Both the position numbers and the translations under genes were made by a program. The notes beneath the pieces are model-generated. The model saw nothing but the letters and a program-made list of their open reading frames with translations. It had not been told where the DNA came from and did not search any database. DNA of 14,061 nt from positions 1 to 14,061 of the forward strand of contig KL568530.1 in the NCBI GenBank assembly GCA_000715605.1, given 5' to 3'. Source of the stretch: Streptomyces speibonae. GTDB lineage: Bacteria > Actinomycetota > Actinomycetes > Streptomycetales > Streptomycetaceae. Shown piece after piece: positions 13,957 through 14,061 of this stretch; within the stretch, counting starts at the first letter, position 1; each line of letters opens with the position of its first letter.

Positions 13957-14061
13957 ATGAGTTCGCGTGACCCCGGTGCCGTCGTCCGGCGGCACTCCAT
14001 AGGCACCATCGATCCACACGCTCCCGTCGTCACCGGCATGGTCGGGGCCCGGATTCAGACC
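13957..14061 (+). CDS. Start of a further operon gene, truncated by the window edge
   Basis: Only 35 codons are present, beginning MSSRDPGAVVRRHSIGTIDP. GGAG lies 6 nt before the ATG at 13957, and the frame stays open to the edge. An in-frame ATG at 13924 overlapping the preceding TGA is also possible and would add 11 residues. The visible part is not enough to recognise a family. Its spacing of 32 bp from the AurF-like gene, on the same strand, shows the operon continues to the right. Confidence 0.6.
   Translation, partial: MSSRDPGAVVRRHSIGTIDPHAPVVTGMVGARIQT

Noticed and set aside
1..14061. CRISPR array, tRNA or rRNA genes
   Set aside because: No regularly spaced repeats and no recognisable tRNA or rRNA sequence were found on reading either strand.

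Overview
The window has very high GC, GC-rich third codon positions, GTG/TTG starts and GGAGG-type ribosome sites. This points to an actinomycete, most likely Streptomyces or a close relative. A tap/tpg-type gene pair (telomere-associated protein plus terminal protein) and a large helicase with helicase-associated repeats suggest the left part is the terminal region of a linear chromosome or linear plasmid. That placement is inferred from gene content and motifs read by eye; no database search was possible.

Left block (1-6296). A leftward operon runs from a promoter in a 68-bp near-perfect palindrome (5971-6038). Its genes are a 110-aa protein of unknown function, a Tap-like protein (509 aa, XRE helix-turn-helix plus family-B-polymerase-like motifs), a Tpg-like terminal protein (190 aa), an unrecognised 163-aa protein and an 836-aa DEAH helicase. 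Left of the helicase, bases 1-181 hold a dense group of small hairpins, either a telomere-type palindrome array or stacked terminators. A small zinc-ribbon gene (67 aa) is read rightward from the same palindrome, which carries two mirror-image overlapping promoters.

Middle block (6297-8387). A largely non-coding stretch with two tandem hairpins is followed by a complete ISAs1-family insertion sequence (6683-8039) with 16-bp imperfect terminal repeats and a perfect 10-bp target duplication. Its transposase frame contains an in-frame TAG near the N-terminus. The insertion split a small ORF that has a good ribosome site.

Right block (8388-14061). A TetR-family regulator carries two GACC-N3-GGTC dyads in its own promoter and ends in a clear intrinsic terminator. 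A rightward operon follows: a thermostable-hemolysin-family (GNAT-like) protein, an AMP-forming acyl/aryl ligase with Arg where the A10 lysine normally sits, a TauD-type Fe(II) dioxygenase with an H-x-E triad, a darcynin-family protein, an AurF-like diiron N-oxygenase, and the start of another gene that runs off the edge. The genes overlap or lie close together, and a related dyad lies inside the putative operon promoter, so the TetR protein probably controls them. The set looks like a compact specialised-metabolite pathway that N-oxygenates an amine. I do not recognise it as any characterised pathway, and it is the best candidate here for an undescribed system.
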